From Epiperipatus broadwayi (lineage: Eukaryota; Onychophora; Udeonychophora; Euonychophora; Peripatidae), in assembly GCA_028023455.1 (NCBI GenBank), contig JAQFVV010012420.1:3782001-3846000 (forward strand): 64,000 nucleotides of DNA, written 5' to 3'. The notes beneath the pieces are model-generated. The model ran no database searches, was not told the DNA's origin, and saw only the letters and a program-made list of their open reading frames with translations. Positions within the stretch are counted from its first letter, which is position 1; each line of letters opens with the position of its first letter. Shown here in pieces: positions 47,551-60,531 of the stretch. Made by a program: the position numbers and the translations under genes.

Positions 47551-47695
47551 GTATGTTGGTTTAACCCAGTTCGAATACTAGGCGAAAGTACCTCGAGGCC
47601 ACCCATACGCGAGATATTAAATCAAAGAATACTATGACCTCTGCCCTATTCGCCTATTCTCGAGGCTAACTACGAACCAACAACATTATCTGAGA
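47551..47695. repeat. Less A+T-rich block with tRNA-like B box and partial inverted ends
   Basis: Contains CCAGTTCGAATACTAGG, resembling an RNA polymerase III box B. GTTGGTTTAAC...CCTCGAGG on the left partly mirrors CTCGAGGCTAAC...GAACCAACAAC on the right. It could be a SINE or MITE remnant. I cannot place it. Confidence 0.3.
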
Positions 47696-48339
47696 CACGC
47701 ATAAATTACATTTCATCCGGCCAAGCTTAGCATCAGGGTAGAGACATGGTCGGGAACACCTACGGAGCTAAATAGTTAAATATGCATAAAAGTACTATGA
47801 AAAATTTGTTTTGCGTGCCTGGATCATTGGAAAAGCAAAATGAAGCATTAAAATAAAATTAGAAAAACTGAAGCTTTTTAGTTAAATAAGATATTTAATT
47901 AATGACTTAAAAATATTAATAATGATTTAATGGCCTCCGCTATTCCCCTGAATTAATGAAAAACTAATTAGACCATAAAAACAGATTAAATGATATAATA
48001 TTTTTGCGGTCTAAGTCCTTAGTCAAATCTCCTCGATAAAGTACAATAATAAAAATCTTTTGCAAAGCATTTTCTAATTGCTTTGCGCTAAAAACAGTTT
48101 AAAATTATTTAAGACGTATATAGCTAAATCAGATATACATAATAAGCTAATGGCGGACAAAAGAGGCGTTATCGAGGAGATCAAGTTGGCAAACAAAGGA
48201 AACTTACTCGTATTGAATTTAGAAACATAAATGAAATTTGGAAAGAGATTTTAAATGAAAAATTAACTTTTAAACTTAACCGCAATGGAATACAAAATAT
48301 TTATACATGTTAGCAAAGAGGAATAGCGCAGGAAAAGGG

Positions 48340-49030
48340 TTAACTACTTCAGCTTCAAGCCGCCATATTGAACTTTTTAAAATACTGGCATGAGACACAA
48401 TTTTCATAATAACTTCAGTTTTAATTATGTTAGAGCAAAAACAATTACATTGCTAGAAACTAGAAAAATTAAGGAAAACAATAAGCATAAAATAAATAGT
48501 GATAACTATATAAAAAATAAGGTAAAAAGGAAATTTTCACATCCGAAATAATTATTATTTTATTGTTTGTTCATAATTTGGAAATTAACATTAACTAAAA
48601 TTCAAAATACATCTTCAGTGATAATTTCTTTCTATTCCTTACAAAATTATCTTTCTAAACATGTATAATATGTCTTACTTGAGATAATCCACAGCTTCAC
48701 AATCTCCAAAAGAAGTCGGATATGACTTCTTCATTTTTATCTTGTACCCCAAATGTTCTAAATGTCAAAGGCGTCTATAAAGAAAAAGATTCATCCTAAT
48801 AAAAGATACAAAAGAAATTATCATAGCAATTGGCTTCTTGTCTGTCTAAAACTACAAATTGTAGACTACTTTCTATACCACTGATAAAATGAGTTTCATC
48901 TCTTCATTTTATATTTTTTTGTGTACAATAATGTTTATATTCTTTGTGGTCACCAGTGTTTATATTCTTTATGCACTGCACAAGTGATGTTTATATTCTT
49001 TATATACAGAAGTGATGCTATCTTTTTATA
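48340..49030 (+). repeat. Dispersed repeat B, copy 2
   Basis: Same orientation and same landmarks as 28254-28922 (AAGCCGCCATATTGAAC, CATTGCTAGAAACTAG, TTTTCACATCCGAAATAATT). It ends in the same cluster of roughly 28 bp units (GTTTATATTCTTTATG variants, 48920-49020). It lacks the A repeats that flank copy 1. Confidence 0.85.
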
Positions 49031-50150
49031 TTTATTGTACCAGAGATATAATTTATTTGCATATAGTCTATAGATTTGAAAATAATGTTATGAAACATAT
49101 AGCAAAAGCAAAGCATGATCAAGCATAAACATAAACAAGTTTCAGAATTGGATTATATGTTTGTTTATACAAAGTTTATATATATTTGATTATTAGTTTT
49201 ATAACCCATTGCTTGTAAAACATATTATATAAACATAATTAATGATTTTCAAAAAGTATACTTTTTGAAAATAATTATTTTTATAAAAATAAGAGCATTA
49301 TTGTAGATAGAACTTTAGATAATCACGATATGAATTATATACTAATAAGTTAATTACGATATACGAGTAAATATATAATTACAAACTAAATCATACTAAT
49401 TTTTCGATAAATATGAATTCTATGTGAGCATAAATAAATGTATTACAAACTACTATAAATATGAATTCTATAGAGCATATACGAGCACAAATATATAATT
49501 ACACACACCAATTTTTCGATAGATATGAATTGTATATGAGCATAAATAAATAAATATATAACTACAAATTAGCACACACTAATTACAAACTAAAATTAAT
49601 AAAAAATATATTTTTTCCAAAAATTTAAAAAAAAATTAAAAATTTTTACTTACAAATAATTACGTTGATAGTCTGTTATAGGCCTTACCGGAGAAAGTTT
49701 CACTTCCAGCCGTAAAACATTTTATGTCTTTTATCGTTTCATGATAAGTACAAAAATTACCAAAAAAAACAAAATAAATAAATACTGTGGTTGATTAAAA
49801 AATTCGCAAAAAATCTAAATTTCAACCGATTTTTTTGAAATAAAGATCGTTTGAAAGCTAACATATACAGCTAAAAACGGCCATATTTTCTTTGACGTCA
49901 TGACTATACTTTTTACGTCAGCAAAGAAAGAAAGTAGCACATCATCAAATAACTACCCGAAGTGCGCAAATTACGCCGACAAACCGGAAGTAGTTAAATA
50001 TAAATAGATGATCACACAATATATATATATCTAAGATTAATCTAATAAAAATGGTTACATAACAAATATAATTAAATACACATTTCAGAAATATTCAATG
50101 AAGCAGTTAAGAAGGTTATGAACAAAAAAGGGTAGAAAGTAAATAGTTCA
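49031..50150 (+). other. CNOT4 intron 5, non-coding
   Basis: A+T-rich, with several repeated AATTCTATA-GAGCATA phrases (49410-49560) and a less A+T-rich stretch at 49680-49990. No recognisable element. Confidence 0.4.
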
Positions 50151-50159
50151 ATGGAGGAA

Positions 50160-50720
50160 AGATACGATTACCTCCTGGTTCCTTGGTCATGTTCCCTCGA
50201 AATGCGTGGCTTGATCCGTCCATCAATAGGTATTTGCCCGGACGAGGAAAGTGGAAATATGTAGCATGCTTTTACGAAAAGTCCTACAGACACGGCACAG
50301 AGTTCAGATTACTATTGGGTGGATACTACGGCATGTTGATGGTTTTTGGGAACCCCGGCGGTAGGCAAAGCTTTGCCTAACCGCCTAGCATGGTAGAATC
50401 CATCAAATTCATATGACTTTTAGCTTGTAGCATGTTCAAACTTTTCGTGATTTCGAAGACGACAGTTGAATAACTTTTTTGAGCAAAATGAAAACGAGAA
50501 GCAAAATCTGGGAGGTTCAAAGCACAGGAAAAATCTGAATGAATTCTCTACAGAGAAATCTCAGCAAGCAAAATCTGACAAAAGCAAGCACAAGAAAAAG
50601 CAAACTCTGAATGCAATCTCCAAAAGGAAAATCTGAATGCCAAGTCCTTTGTTCTCGCTCCTATTTATACCTTTTTTGTAAGCTTCCTTCTATTGTTTGT
50701 ATGATCTTAGATCTTGATAA
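50160..50720 (-). mobile_element. LTR-like fragment with promoter, minus strand
   Basis: On the minus strand TATAAATA at 50662-50669 is followed by about 170 bases with four or more copies of a CAGATTTT(T)CC or CAGATTTTGC motif, each separated by 25-50 bases. Such a TATA box followed by a repetitive untranslated leader is what R-U5 of an LTR looks like. It contains a 29-base palindrome at 50357-50385. I could not fix either end or a target duplication, so this is only a suggestion. An open frame of 65 codons on the other strand (50183-50380) has no recognisable domain. Confidence 0.35.
50662..50669 (-). promoter_or_regulatory. TATA box
   Basis: TATAAATA on the minus strand, context AAAGG-TATAAATA-GGAGCGAG. 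It probably belongs to the LTR-like fragment, not to CNOT4, because it points away from the gene. Confidence 0.45.
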
Positions 50721-51520
50721 GCCCCCCCATGCTCCTTTGTTTCAAGGTAACATTTTCTAAAAATAACTTTTACTTTTTTATTCTAAATTTCTTTCTTTAA
50801 AGTTTGAATTTTTATTAATTAAAAAAAGAAAGAGAAGGCCATCTTTAATTTGCCTTGAATGGGCTAATTAATTACAAACATACATTTTTTTAGAAAATGT
50901 TGGCAGGCTTATCTCAAAATAACAATCATACGCCATATTTTAACAAGATTTTAAAAACAAAAATATATTTCTTTTAATAAAATAAGCATTTTATTTCAGC
51001 AGAATTTTGCATTAACTCATATATATATATATGCTTGACGTATATATATATATGTTTGACTAATAGGTTTTACAAGGAATTTTTATTAACAGAAATTTAA
51101 TCTTGAAATGGAATTTATTTAAAATGAAATAGTTAAATGCAAATACAAATTATATAAATGTAATTAATTTTAGCTTTAATGCAAAACCCTGCTGATATTG
51201 GACTATAAACTTAATTCAGGCCTATAATACTAATTAAGTTTATAGGAGGCTGTGAAGCATGGATCAGACTTCAGATCCATTACTTCAATAGTATTTAATT
51301 AAAAACAAAATAATGATTAATAAATTTTTGTACATTCAATTTTTTTATTGCATATATATTCTTAAAACTATTGAAGGACTCATTATTACTGATGGAAGGC
51401 TATAATTTTAATAGCATAAATACGTTATAGTTTACTGTAAAACATCATGATTTATATGTAAATTTTGAATGTAACAAAAAAAAAATCAAACTTGTCTAGT
51501 GTATTAGGTATAATCTAGAA

Positions 51521-52037
51521 CAGTGATCTTCAACTCTTGGTCCGCGGACTGGTACCGGGCCGCAGGAAAGTTTATAATAACAAAATAATGAGTTTAAACT
51601 TTTAATTAATATAAACAATTTTTATTTATTTTTTCATCTCATTTTTACCCAATTAAAAAAAAAAGAAACGGAACGAAAACAAAATCTAATCAATCATACA
51701 TAAATTAATTTGATTTTTTAGTTATCACAGATGTTTATTGGGGGGGGGGGGGGTAGAATTAAATTTTTTATTACTTTTCTAAAAAAAATTCAAAAAAAAA
51801 AAGTTTTTTATTATACAAACTCTATATATATAATTTAAATTCATCTTGTATATTTAATGTTGTTTTGATCAGTTATAACAATTATGCTTATCTAAAGCTA
51901 AGCAGTTTACATCTTGTAAGAAAATTTATCTATATACTTCTGCCAGTATGCGAAACCTTATTCTTATTTTTGCCGGTCCGCGAAACCTTATCCTTATTTT
52001 TATCGGTCCGCAGGTGTGAAATGGTTAAAGACCACTG
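51521..52037 (-). mobile_element. Non-autonomous hAT element (MITE), copy 2
   Basis: Flanked by a perfect 8 bp duplication, ATCTAGAA (51513-51520 and 52038-52045). On the minus strand it starts CAGTGGTCTTTAACC and has three subterminal GCGGACC(G)-type units with AAAAATAAGGATAAGG, matching copy 1 at 13043 over the whole length. Lengths are 517 and 509 bp. The ends CAGTG...CACTG are typical for hAT. Non-coding, with an internal poly-G run. Confidence 0.93.
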
Positions 52038-52045
52038 ATCTAGAA

Positions 52046-53360
52046 TATATGCTATTTGTTTTTAGAAATAATATCAGAAACTATTTCAAATGTTTAGTTG
52101 AAGTTGATGATGAAGATGAATTTTGACTGGAAGAAAAAGTAATAAAGATGAATTTGAAAAAGTTTGATTTAAGATGATTTAGTCATAAAAATCAAAATGC
52201 CAGTCAGAAAGCATATTACTAATTTCAAAGAACTATTTCTTCTACTCCAGTTCAGCAATCTATTGTAAGCTTGAGCAATTGATAAATGCTAGATGATAAT
52301 ATTTTTAAATTCATATCCATGTTCTTGGACTAGTTTTTGGCTTACAGTCTTGATCAATGAAAAGTTTCAACTGAATATAAGTGAATATTTTTGGTCTTAA
52401 TGTTGTTTCCATTCAGCAATTTCCATCCTCTAATCATTCTGAAATAAAGTTGCTTACTTACTTACATAGATCTGACATCAAATCAGTAAACACATATTTG
52501 GTATTCTCAGTTGTAAACCACAATAGGAATCATTTACTCCATGATTAGGATTAGTATAAAACTAAAAACATCATGTGATCATAGTACATACTTAATCTTC
52601 AGGTACAATTGTAAGCTTAAATAGTCTACAGATTTATGGTTTATTAAATCCACATCTAATTTTATTCTATCCATATTCCCAGACTAGTTTGCTCTTTTTT
52701 ATATTTTTTTTTTTTTGACCATGTATCGATTGCTTAAACTTAATATAAATGGTAATATTGGAATAAAAACTATAGAGTTGCTCATAAAAAGCATATGTAA
52801 GCTGTAATCATGTGATGATTATAAATGATTATTTTATAAGGAATCTGAATAGAAAATTCAAAGATCAGGCATACTCATTGAAGATAACATTATTAACAGC
52901 ATTTATAAGTAGCCAATGTGAAAATTTAAAAAAAAAAATCTTAATGAAACTAAATATTAAATTTCAAAGGGCATCCAGAAAAGAATTATAAGAAAATTTC
53001 AAAACATTAAAAAAAGAAACTGAACTAATGGTTTTTCAAGAGTTTGCAGAAAAGTGTCAATAAATAGATTATAAATAAAGTATGATGTTAATGTAGAGAT
53101 GGAAAGAATATACATAAATTTTTATAATGAAAACATTGATCAGTGTTTTTGTTGAGGTATCCTGCATAGATTAATCATTAGCCTTCATGTAATTTATCTG
53201 GAAAGCTAATCAGCTACAACATAAGTTGTCAGAATGCGTAAACTATTATACCATATTTTTTTATTTCACATGAAATTATGATTATGCTGGAAATCATTCA
53301 ACACAAATTAAATATTTACATTGAAAGGGTTCTTTTAATTCCTTTAAGCTGATTACAGAA
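52046..53360 (+). other. CNOT4 intron 5, with worn foldback remnants
   Basis: Mostly non-coding. Two short fragments resemble the foldback family: TTGGACTAGTTTTTGGCTTA near 52330 and CATATTCCCAGACTAGTTTG near 52675, both from the left-arm region ATATCCCCAGACTAGTTTCTGGC. No other element recognised. Confidence 0.45.
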
Positions 53361-53364
53361 ATGG

Positions 53365-53790
53365 TTAAGGAACAAGAGATATTACTTCTGATAAACTTTA
53401 TCAAGGCTGGGAGACGTGAAAAGAAGTATATATATGAATTATTGATTATAAAAGGTCTTTGATTTAATAAACGATGTTGATGTTCTAGATCTTTTTTTTT
53501 TATTATTGTGTTTATGTGGAATTACAAGTTATAGTTTAAAAAAACATTTTGCGGAATTAGGCAGGGTGCATATGTGATGGTGGAATCCAGATTGAATGGA
53601 ATACTAATATGGTGAAAGAATCATTGTCATCTTGGATATGCTGATGATTATCACACAATTAAAAAAGATAGTTATTAAGAAAGTTAAACAGAGAATAATG
53701 ATAAATATAATGAAGACAAATATTACAACCATAAGATCAGCTGACTTTAAAATCAGTGATCAAAATATTAAAGCCATCCCATTTTTTTTC
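53365..53790 (+). pseudogene. RTE/BovB-like reverse transcriptase fragment
   Basis: Short matching pieces in order but different frames: IIDYKRSLI near 53443 (the FIDY.KAFD motif A), GIRQGAYV near 53553 (motif B, G.RQGC), GYADDYH near 53637 (motif C, RYADD), then VKQRIMINIMKTNITTI, which resembles the LLKVKEES...LNIKKTKIM stretch after motif C. Multiple frame changes and lost segments. The clade call is from memory of motif wording. Confidence 0.45.
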
Positions 53791-53825
53791 TCTTCGGATC
53801 AATTTTCATTATGAAAATTACTAAA

Positions 53826-54160
53826 TATCACATGATCACCATTTCTTATGCTAGCACATAACTGTTATTAACACAGGCAAAACTCTCCATACAGTAGTGC
53901 CAACCAGAGTAGTCAATGGATGCCAGAAGACCTGTGCATAAAATCCCTGTCTAGTACCTACTCATCCTAAGATCTAGGTGCAGTGCTCTGAGATCCAAAG
54001 AAACTCACTGATGAAGATAAGCCGGAAACTAGTCTGGGGATATTGGATGAATAGGCACTAGATGGGGATTTTATGCACAAGCCTTCTGGCATCCATTGAC
54101 TACTCTGGTTGGCACTGAGTGGCACTACTGTATGGAGAGTTTTACTTGTGTTAATAATGA
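53826..54160. repeat. Foldback-family repeat, shortened inverted dimer
   Basis: Left arm ACAGGCAAAACTCTCC (53873), right arm ending GGAGAGTTTTACTTGT (54149). The outer arms are inverted copies, and the centre, present in the copy at 26316, is missing. The left flank CACATGATCACCATTTCTTA is shared with that copy. Non-coding. Confidence 0.82.
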
Positions 54161-54679
54161 TAATTGTTACAGACTGGCACTTAAGTCATTTGCAATGAAA
54201 AGTTTTGAAAAGATTATTAATTGTAAGGACATATTTTTAAAAAATGAATATTAGTATTATTCATGCTGCGGTAATTCCTGTGCTGCTATGAATGCGAAGT
54301 TAGATACTGAAGATAATTAAGAAAAATATTTTATGTCTTTGAGTTGTGATTATAATGAATAAGTTGGTGAATACTAAAGATAGGAAGAAAAGAGAAGAAT
54401 TAGAAGTGACCAGATGAGATCTGATCTTTTTGCTTGAAGTATAATTGTTTATTTTGCTCATAATATAAAGTGATTAAAAAGTTTAATGATGTGCTATAAA
54501 AAAAAAAAAAAAAGAAGGACCAGAATTAGATAAATGAATTCTGTTATTGTAATAATCATGCTATTGAGCAGGCTAAAAAAAAAAAAAAAAATGATAATCT
54601 GAAAAATAGCATTTATATGATGGCCAGAACTCAGCATCCACAATATATAATAATAATAATAATTGATTGAACAACTATT

Positions 54680-55640
54680 ATATATATATAAATGAAAGAG
54701 ACTTAACTTCCAAGGACTATGAAAATGTAATTGTCAGAAAAATCGAGAACAACGCAGTCCACTGCTTTATACTAAGTCTATGATTTTAAATAAGGCTCGA
54801 TTTCTCTGATAAGTGCAGAAATAAGGATAAATCTCTAACTAGAGTTATAGCAGAAGTAATAGTTTGAACTTATATTTAAACAAACATAAGAAGTGACATT
54901 TCATTTTATAAATCTTGATAAATAATAAGCAGAAGTCACAGTCATAAATATTCTAACAGGCACTGCTAAAATATATATAAATGAATAAAAGCAGATCAAC
55001 TTTGATGGACTGTGAAAATATATGCTTCATTATCAAGAATAAAATGGCACATGACTTTACTCTGAAACTTAGATTTTAAATAAAGCTTGATTTCTCTGAC
55101 AAATGCAGGAATAAAGGTGAATTTCAAAATCAACCCAGATATATTGATAGAAATAATTTAATAAAAGTGAAGAGACAGCACTTCATTTTATAAACCTTAC
55201 AAATTATAAATACATCAAATAATCATAAATATTCTAATGAATATAGCATTAGAATCTAGGATAAAATAGTATACCCCTTTACTTTAAACCTTGAATTTTT
55301 AAATAAGGCATTATTTCTCTGACAAGTGTGGAACTTAAATAAGCATTTGAACTCATTCTTAAAAGAAAGGTAGAAAATATTTCATTTTACAAACCTTTTT
55401 AAATAATAAATATAGCCAAATAATTATAAATCTTATAAAGATGGTGCTAAAGCACATATAAATGAAAGAAAGCAGCCCAATTTCAGTAGGCTGTGAAAAT
55501 ATAAATGTATACATTGCATTTCGTTGTTGATTTTTCTGACAATACAGATGTATACATTTATATTTTCACAACCCATGGAAGATGGTTCTTACTTTCTTTT
55601 ATGTATATTTTAGTGCTGTGTTTATTAGAATAAATATATA
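54680..55640. repeat. Tandem array of about 240-280 bp units ending in an inverted unit
   Basis: Unit starts with ATATAAATGAA.. near 54690, 54973 and 55455, each followed by G.CTGTGAAAATAT or a variant. Each unit has TTTAAATAAGGC or similar, TTGATTTCTCTGACAA and TTCATTTTATAAACCTT. One unit in the middle is shortened. After the last unit, 55560-55640 is an inverted copy of the unit start (ACATTTATATTTTCACAACCC, CTTTCTTTTATGTATATTTT), so the array ends in a foldback. No coding content. Confidence 0.75.
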
Positions 55641-56659
55641 ATATGATTAAAATTGACATTGTAACCAATAATTCTTATTGAAATAAAACCCAAAAAAAAA
55701 AACCCACCAAGTTTATTCGTTTTCTAATCAGACAATTTTTTTTGTTTTAATGAGTAGTTTGTAGATTATAATTTTTGAGTTGAAATTTTAACTTTAATTG
55801 ACAGATTCATTTAGATGAATGATTATTTGTTATTAATGTAGTTATGGTACTATTATTATTTTTAAACAAAGTAAATTTTTATAATCCACTAATTATAAAT
55901 CTACGTTGATATTGTTTATGCTGTGATTGATTACTGTCTTTCACAGTTTTTTTTACATATCAAAGCTACAGAGGGAAAGACTTTTATGCATATCAGCTTT
56001 TTTGTTTACTGCTTAGGCTTTTATATGACTTTATAAATCTGAATTTGGCTATATTATGAAATTCAAATTGTTTTATTTTCTATTTAACTTGTATAGATGT
56101 TATGGGAATATTTAGATATCTAATTATTATATTCTTATATATGCTTTTTTAATTTATTTTTTTTTAACTCAAAATTTTTAAACTACTAACTTTCATGTGT
56201 TTATATTTTCTTATGATAGACATGATTTTAGAAGCAATTTTAAACTTTTTTGTTGTTGTTGTTATTGACAAAATATAAATTATTAGTTGTTGAACATGTA
56301 TAATTTTCTTGTCATTTTTTTTCTCCACATTGTTATCTATGAAGTAGTACCAGTCTTCTAAGATCTCATATGTTTGTTTAACAGGCTTCCAGATAAATGA
56401 GTTATAGAAATTTATTTGCTGTGAATGTTTTATAAAATAATTATTTTTTAATTAAATAGTACTTTTGCCTCTTATATATTTGAATGGGTTTCCAGATAAA
56501 TAAGTTGTAAAAATTTATTGGCTGTAAATGTTTTATGAATATAGTTACTGTTTTATTTAAATGTATTTTGAAAATTGCTTATAGTTGTGCTAAACAAACA
56601 TATATATTTATAAAAATAATATCAAAAAAAATATTAAAAATTTTAATTTTTTTTTTAAG
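55641..56659 (+). other. End of CNOT4 intron 5
   Basis: A+T-rich. It includes a local duplication: TTCCAGATAAATGAGTTATA near 56387 and TTCCAGATAAATAAGTTGTA near 56491. The acceptor is TTTTTTAAG at 56659. Confidence 0.6.
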
Positions 56660-56807
56660 GGTGGTTCAGAAAAATTTAGTTTTTGTCGTTGGTCTTTCAC
56701 AAAGATTAGCAGATCCAGAAGTATTAAAAAAGCATGAATATTTTGGAAAGTTTGGAAAAATTCATAAAGTGGTTATTAATCATAGTACTTCTTATGCAGG
56801 GTCACAA
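56660..56807 (+). CDS. CNOT4: CNOT4 exon, residues 101-150: first half of RRM
   Basis: A 148-base exon whose first base completes Arg101. It reads VVQKNLVFVVGLSQRLADPE, then VLKKHEYFGKFGKIHKVVIN, then HSTSYAGSQ. The donor is CAA|GTAAGT, phase 0. LVFVVGL (107-113) is the RNP2 strand of the RNA recognition motif; EYFGKFGKI is the helix 1 and strand 2 region. KKHEYFGK has the arthropod-like KKHE where vertebrates have KRPE. The open frame reading into the intron after Gln150 is not protein. Confidence 0.96.
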
Positions 56808-59800
56808 GTAAGTTTTTTTTTTTTTTTCAATTATGTTATTCTAGATTTTTTAACATGTTAAAATACTGTTTTATAAATATTTACATTTTCTTTAACAGGT
56901 TTTACTAAATTTTAATTTCAAAACGTGATATTACAAGAGGTAGGGGATGGTTTTAATAAATGCTGTAGTACATCTTTTAAAAAGCTATTTGAAAGATAGA
57001 CAAAATGTTCTTGACAGAGAAAAAAACTGCAGATTACAAATGCAAGGTGTTCGGGGTTTTTATTATTTTAAAAAGTTTGTTTTCTTTTTCCTAAATAAAG
57101 AACATTCAGAAAATCTTTTTATTTCTATTATGTAGCTATCAGTTCAGTTTTGCAACAGCTGCATTTGTTCATATATGCATATATGTGAATTTTTAGTTTC
57201 AACTTTGTATCAATAATTTTTAATTTTTTAGCAATATTTTGTATTAATTTTTTAATCTTAAGTGAGGTAGCTTCAATGATTTTTTTCCCCCAACATTGTT
57301 TTCATATTTGCTTATTCTTTCTATTTATTGTTTTCTATCAAAAATAATTTCAAATTATAAAAGCATTCTATATTAGATATGCTGCTGTGATTTTGAACAT
57401 ACAAAAAAAAAAAAAATTATTTGAATAAGTTCACAGATAACTTTCTTAGATGAGATAGCTGTGAAGTTCACCTTGCTAGGCAATGTGTTGGTCTCCTAAA
57501 CCCTGGGGGGGGGGGGATTAAATGGCATTAATAAAAGGCATAGTTATTTCTAATTATTTTAATATGACTATAAATTGTGTTACTGAAATAACATGCATTG
57601 TCAAATTGCCACAAATGATCAAGTGTTATTCTTATTTTAGCAACTCATTCCTTGATAGGTTCCACCAAATTGGTTAGATAGCGAATTAATATAGCATTAA
57701 ATTTGGACAGAGAATTAACATGCATACTACTTTTTATATAGTTATTGTTGGAAGTGCATATTGGCTTTTTAAAATTTTTTTAAGTAAATGATGATGTATT
57801 GTCCATCTTGTATATGTCTACAGTGATGTAATTATTTAAATATTTTAAAAATTTATAGTACATAATTAAAAATTACTGACAGAAGTTCACTTTCAGCTAA
57901 TTAAAATGCCTTTTCAAATGTCTCATTGTCTTAAATTTTTTAAAATTAATGTAATTTGCCAGGTCTTGTCCGAGTAACATCTATTCTTGTCAATGCTGAG
58001 TGTAGTTGAAAAATTTAAACCATTAGTTTAGTAAAAGATGGTGCAGTGAATAGATTAGTGCAAAAATAGTTTGAAAACTAATTATGGGAATATACTTGTA
58101 CTGTCATCATCTTGTTTCTGTTGATTACGTAATGGATTCAGAACTAGGGATAAATAGTTTCCAGTTATCTAATGACCTGTATAATGTTTATCAAAATAGA
58201 TAACACAATTTCATGTGTAACATGCATATCGTGTGATAATTACCTTAATTGTTTTAACATTATTATCATTATTGAGTTGTTGTTTTTTTTCGTTTTTCAA
58301 TAAATTATTTTATATATTTTAGTGAAATAGATTTAGAAATTTTAAGATTTGTCAAGATTTATGATGACTTATGGTATTAAGTTGATTGCAGATAGAATCT
58401 TGTTAATATTTCATAGCAAAAACAAGATGTTTAATATAGAGATAATTAGTACATTTTGGTTTGTCTTTGCTAATCAAATTGGCAACTTAATCATCCATTG
58501 ATATACTTATAAATGATTTTCAGTATTTTATTAAACTTTGTATTATATTTCATTCTGTCTCTTTCTCGAAAGATTACTCATTGGATTTTTTAAATTTTTG
58601 CCTATATTTTATTTTTGTATATGGTATTTATATTTCTCTTTTATTTTTGTCTTCTAATATTTTTATATGGGATGAAAAACTATAATGTAGCAACAAATTT
58701 ATTCATTAAATCATAATTAAACATGAATTAGTATCTCATGAAGTTTTTTACGACTTCAGTTCTATTTTGATATTATCTTAAAATTGTATGTAATTAATTG
58801 ATAAATGTAATATTTGTTAAAATTATTAATTAAAATATTTTACAAGATTCTAAATACCTATAAGATTTATAAAGGAAAATTCAAATTGCCAAATGTTTTT
58901 ATATACAATAAGATATTTCTTTTTCATAATATGATTAAGAAACAATCAATTAGCAAAAATATTTAATGATAATTTGGCTGCCATATTATTTATAAATAAA
59001 AATGCTTATGATTATATAATTACATAAATATTTTAGGATTTTTTTTTATTACATAATACTAGTCTGCAAATAAAACTTTATTTATGTGGTAAAAATCGAA
59101 ATAGATGGGTTTTATTAATTCCATTGAGCTATATTCAAAAATGCATTTTTTTTTTGCTATATCACAATTATAATTTTGGCCTTTATGTAAAATGCTATTT
59201 TGTCATTACATAACATTTTTCGTAATTTAGTATTAATTGAATTGGATATATTAGTATACAACATAAAATCTTATTTTTTAGATACAAGTAAAAGCGCTTT
59301 GTAAACAGTAAGATATTTTGTATGTTGCTTTTATGTATGTTTAAGCCAGTGAAACCAAAGTGGTAAATAAATATTTTAGATCAGTTATATCAGTAACACA
59401 TTTAAATTACTAGTTTTATTGGGAATGTAATCAAGAATATTTAAAGAAAAAATAATGCCTGAGCATTTACATATACACTTTATAATAAAGCAAAAAATGA
59501 ATAAGAAAAGATTAAAATTGCTATGCCTGTGGGAAAACTTACAGCTGAATATGCTTCAAAATGCTGTTTAGAAGAGATATTAAATGTCTGAGATTTTATA
59601 AAGGGCTTATATAGTTATGATTATGTCTTGGTGTTTAAAACGGGTTTTTTTCCTCAGAAATTTGCCAATTTCATCTTTACATTTTGCTCTTTAAATGCAA
59701 AATTACACGTGAAGAGAAAAGAGATATAACACAAGTAAAACACCTTAGCAAGCAAAGTAAAAGGTACGTGAATATAATACTCCTTGGAAATGTGCTTTAG

Positions 59801-60531
59801 AATTCGTCATTCCCCCATTTCTCTTTTTCATAGAATTAGTGTATTCTTGAAGTTCTTGTGCACTCTCTGGAAGAGTTTGTGGACACTGTCTTCTGTACAT
59901 CCGTGATCCACAAGCCATGACGTTTTCAAAATATTTATAATAAAGGTTAAAGTACGGTTTCTATATTCACAGTAATGCATGCACAGATGAGGGTCGTGTA
60001 TTAAGCACAATTGATAAGTAATCTTGAAAAAGAATGTCAACCCAAGTTTCAACTGAATATGATAGGGCTAGGGTTTAAAACTTCTGTTTTTATGCAAGTA
60101 GTTTGAGAGAAACTTACATGCAAATTTCTGTCAGCTCTTTTTATTATTTATCTGGAGGGATTTTGTTATGAATGTACCAGGTAAAACTTAACTTACAATA
60201 TTAAGAATATGACTGCAAATAGTAAATAATCAAATGCATTCAAACAATCATAACTCAAATTATATAATTGTCTTACAAAGAAAGATGCATGAGAACATCT
60301 CTCAGCATTACATCTTATGGCCGTGGATGCTTAAAAAATAATTGTGCCACAGAAATTAACATTATTTTCTGATCCAGGGCATCAATTTTCAGTAAAAATA
60401 ACTTAATTTCTATTTTACTGTAAGATCATATTGCCTTGTGTAATTAGTGTAGCACTTTGGGATAGTATAAGGAGAATATTCATATTTTAATACTAGAATT
60501 GACTAAATTAATAATTATTTACATTTTACAG
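56808..60531 (+). other. CNOT4 intron 6
   Basis: A 3,724 bp phase-0 intron, GTAAGT...TTTTACAG. Mostly A+T-rich with no recognised element. A short tRNA-like phrase near 57470-57505 (GCTAGGCAATGTG, GGTCTCCTAAACC) is followed by a poly-G run and has no box B, so I do not call it a tRNA. The stretch 59780-60060 is less A+T-rich but carries no recognised domain. Confidence 0.6.

Noticed and set aside
57460-57520. tRNA-like phrase with CTCCTAA anticodon-loop look
   Set aside because: No box B, no acceptor stem, and a poly-G run follows; at most a SINE scrap.
59828-60052. 74-codon minus-strand frame in a less A+T-rich stretch
   Set aside because: Contains several His and Cys residues but no spacing of any finger family, and no supporting neighbours.
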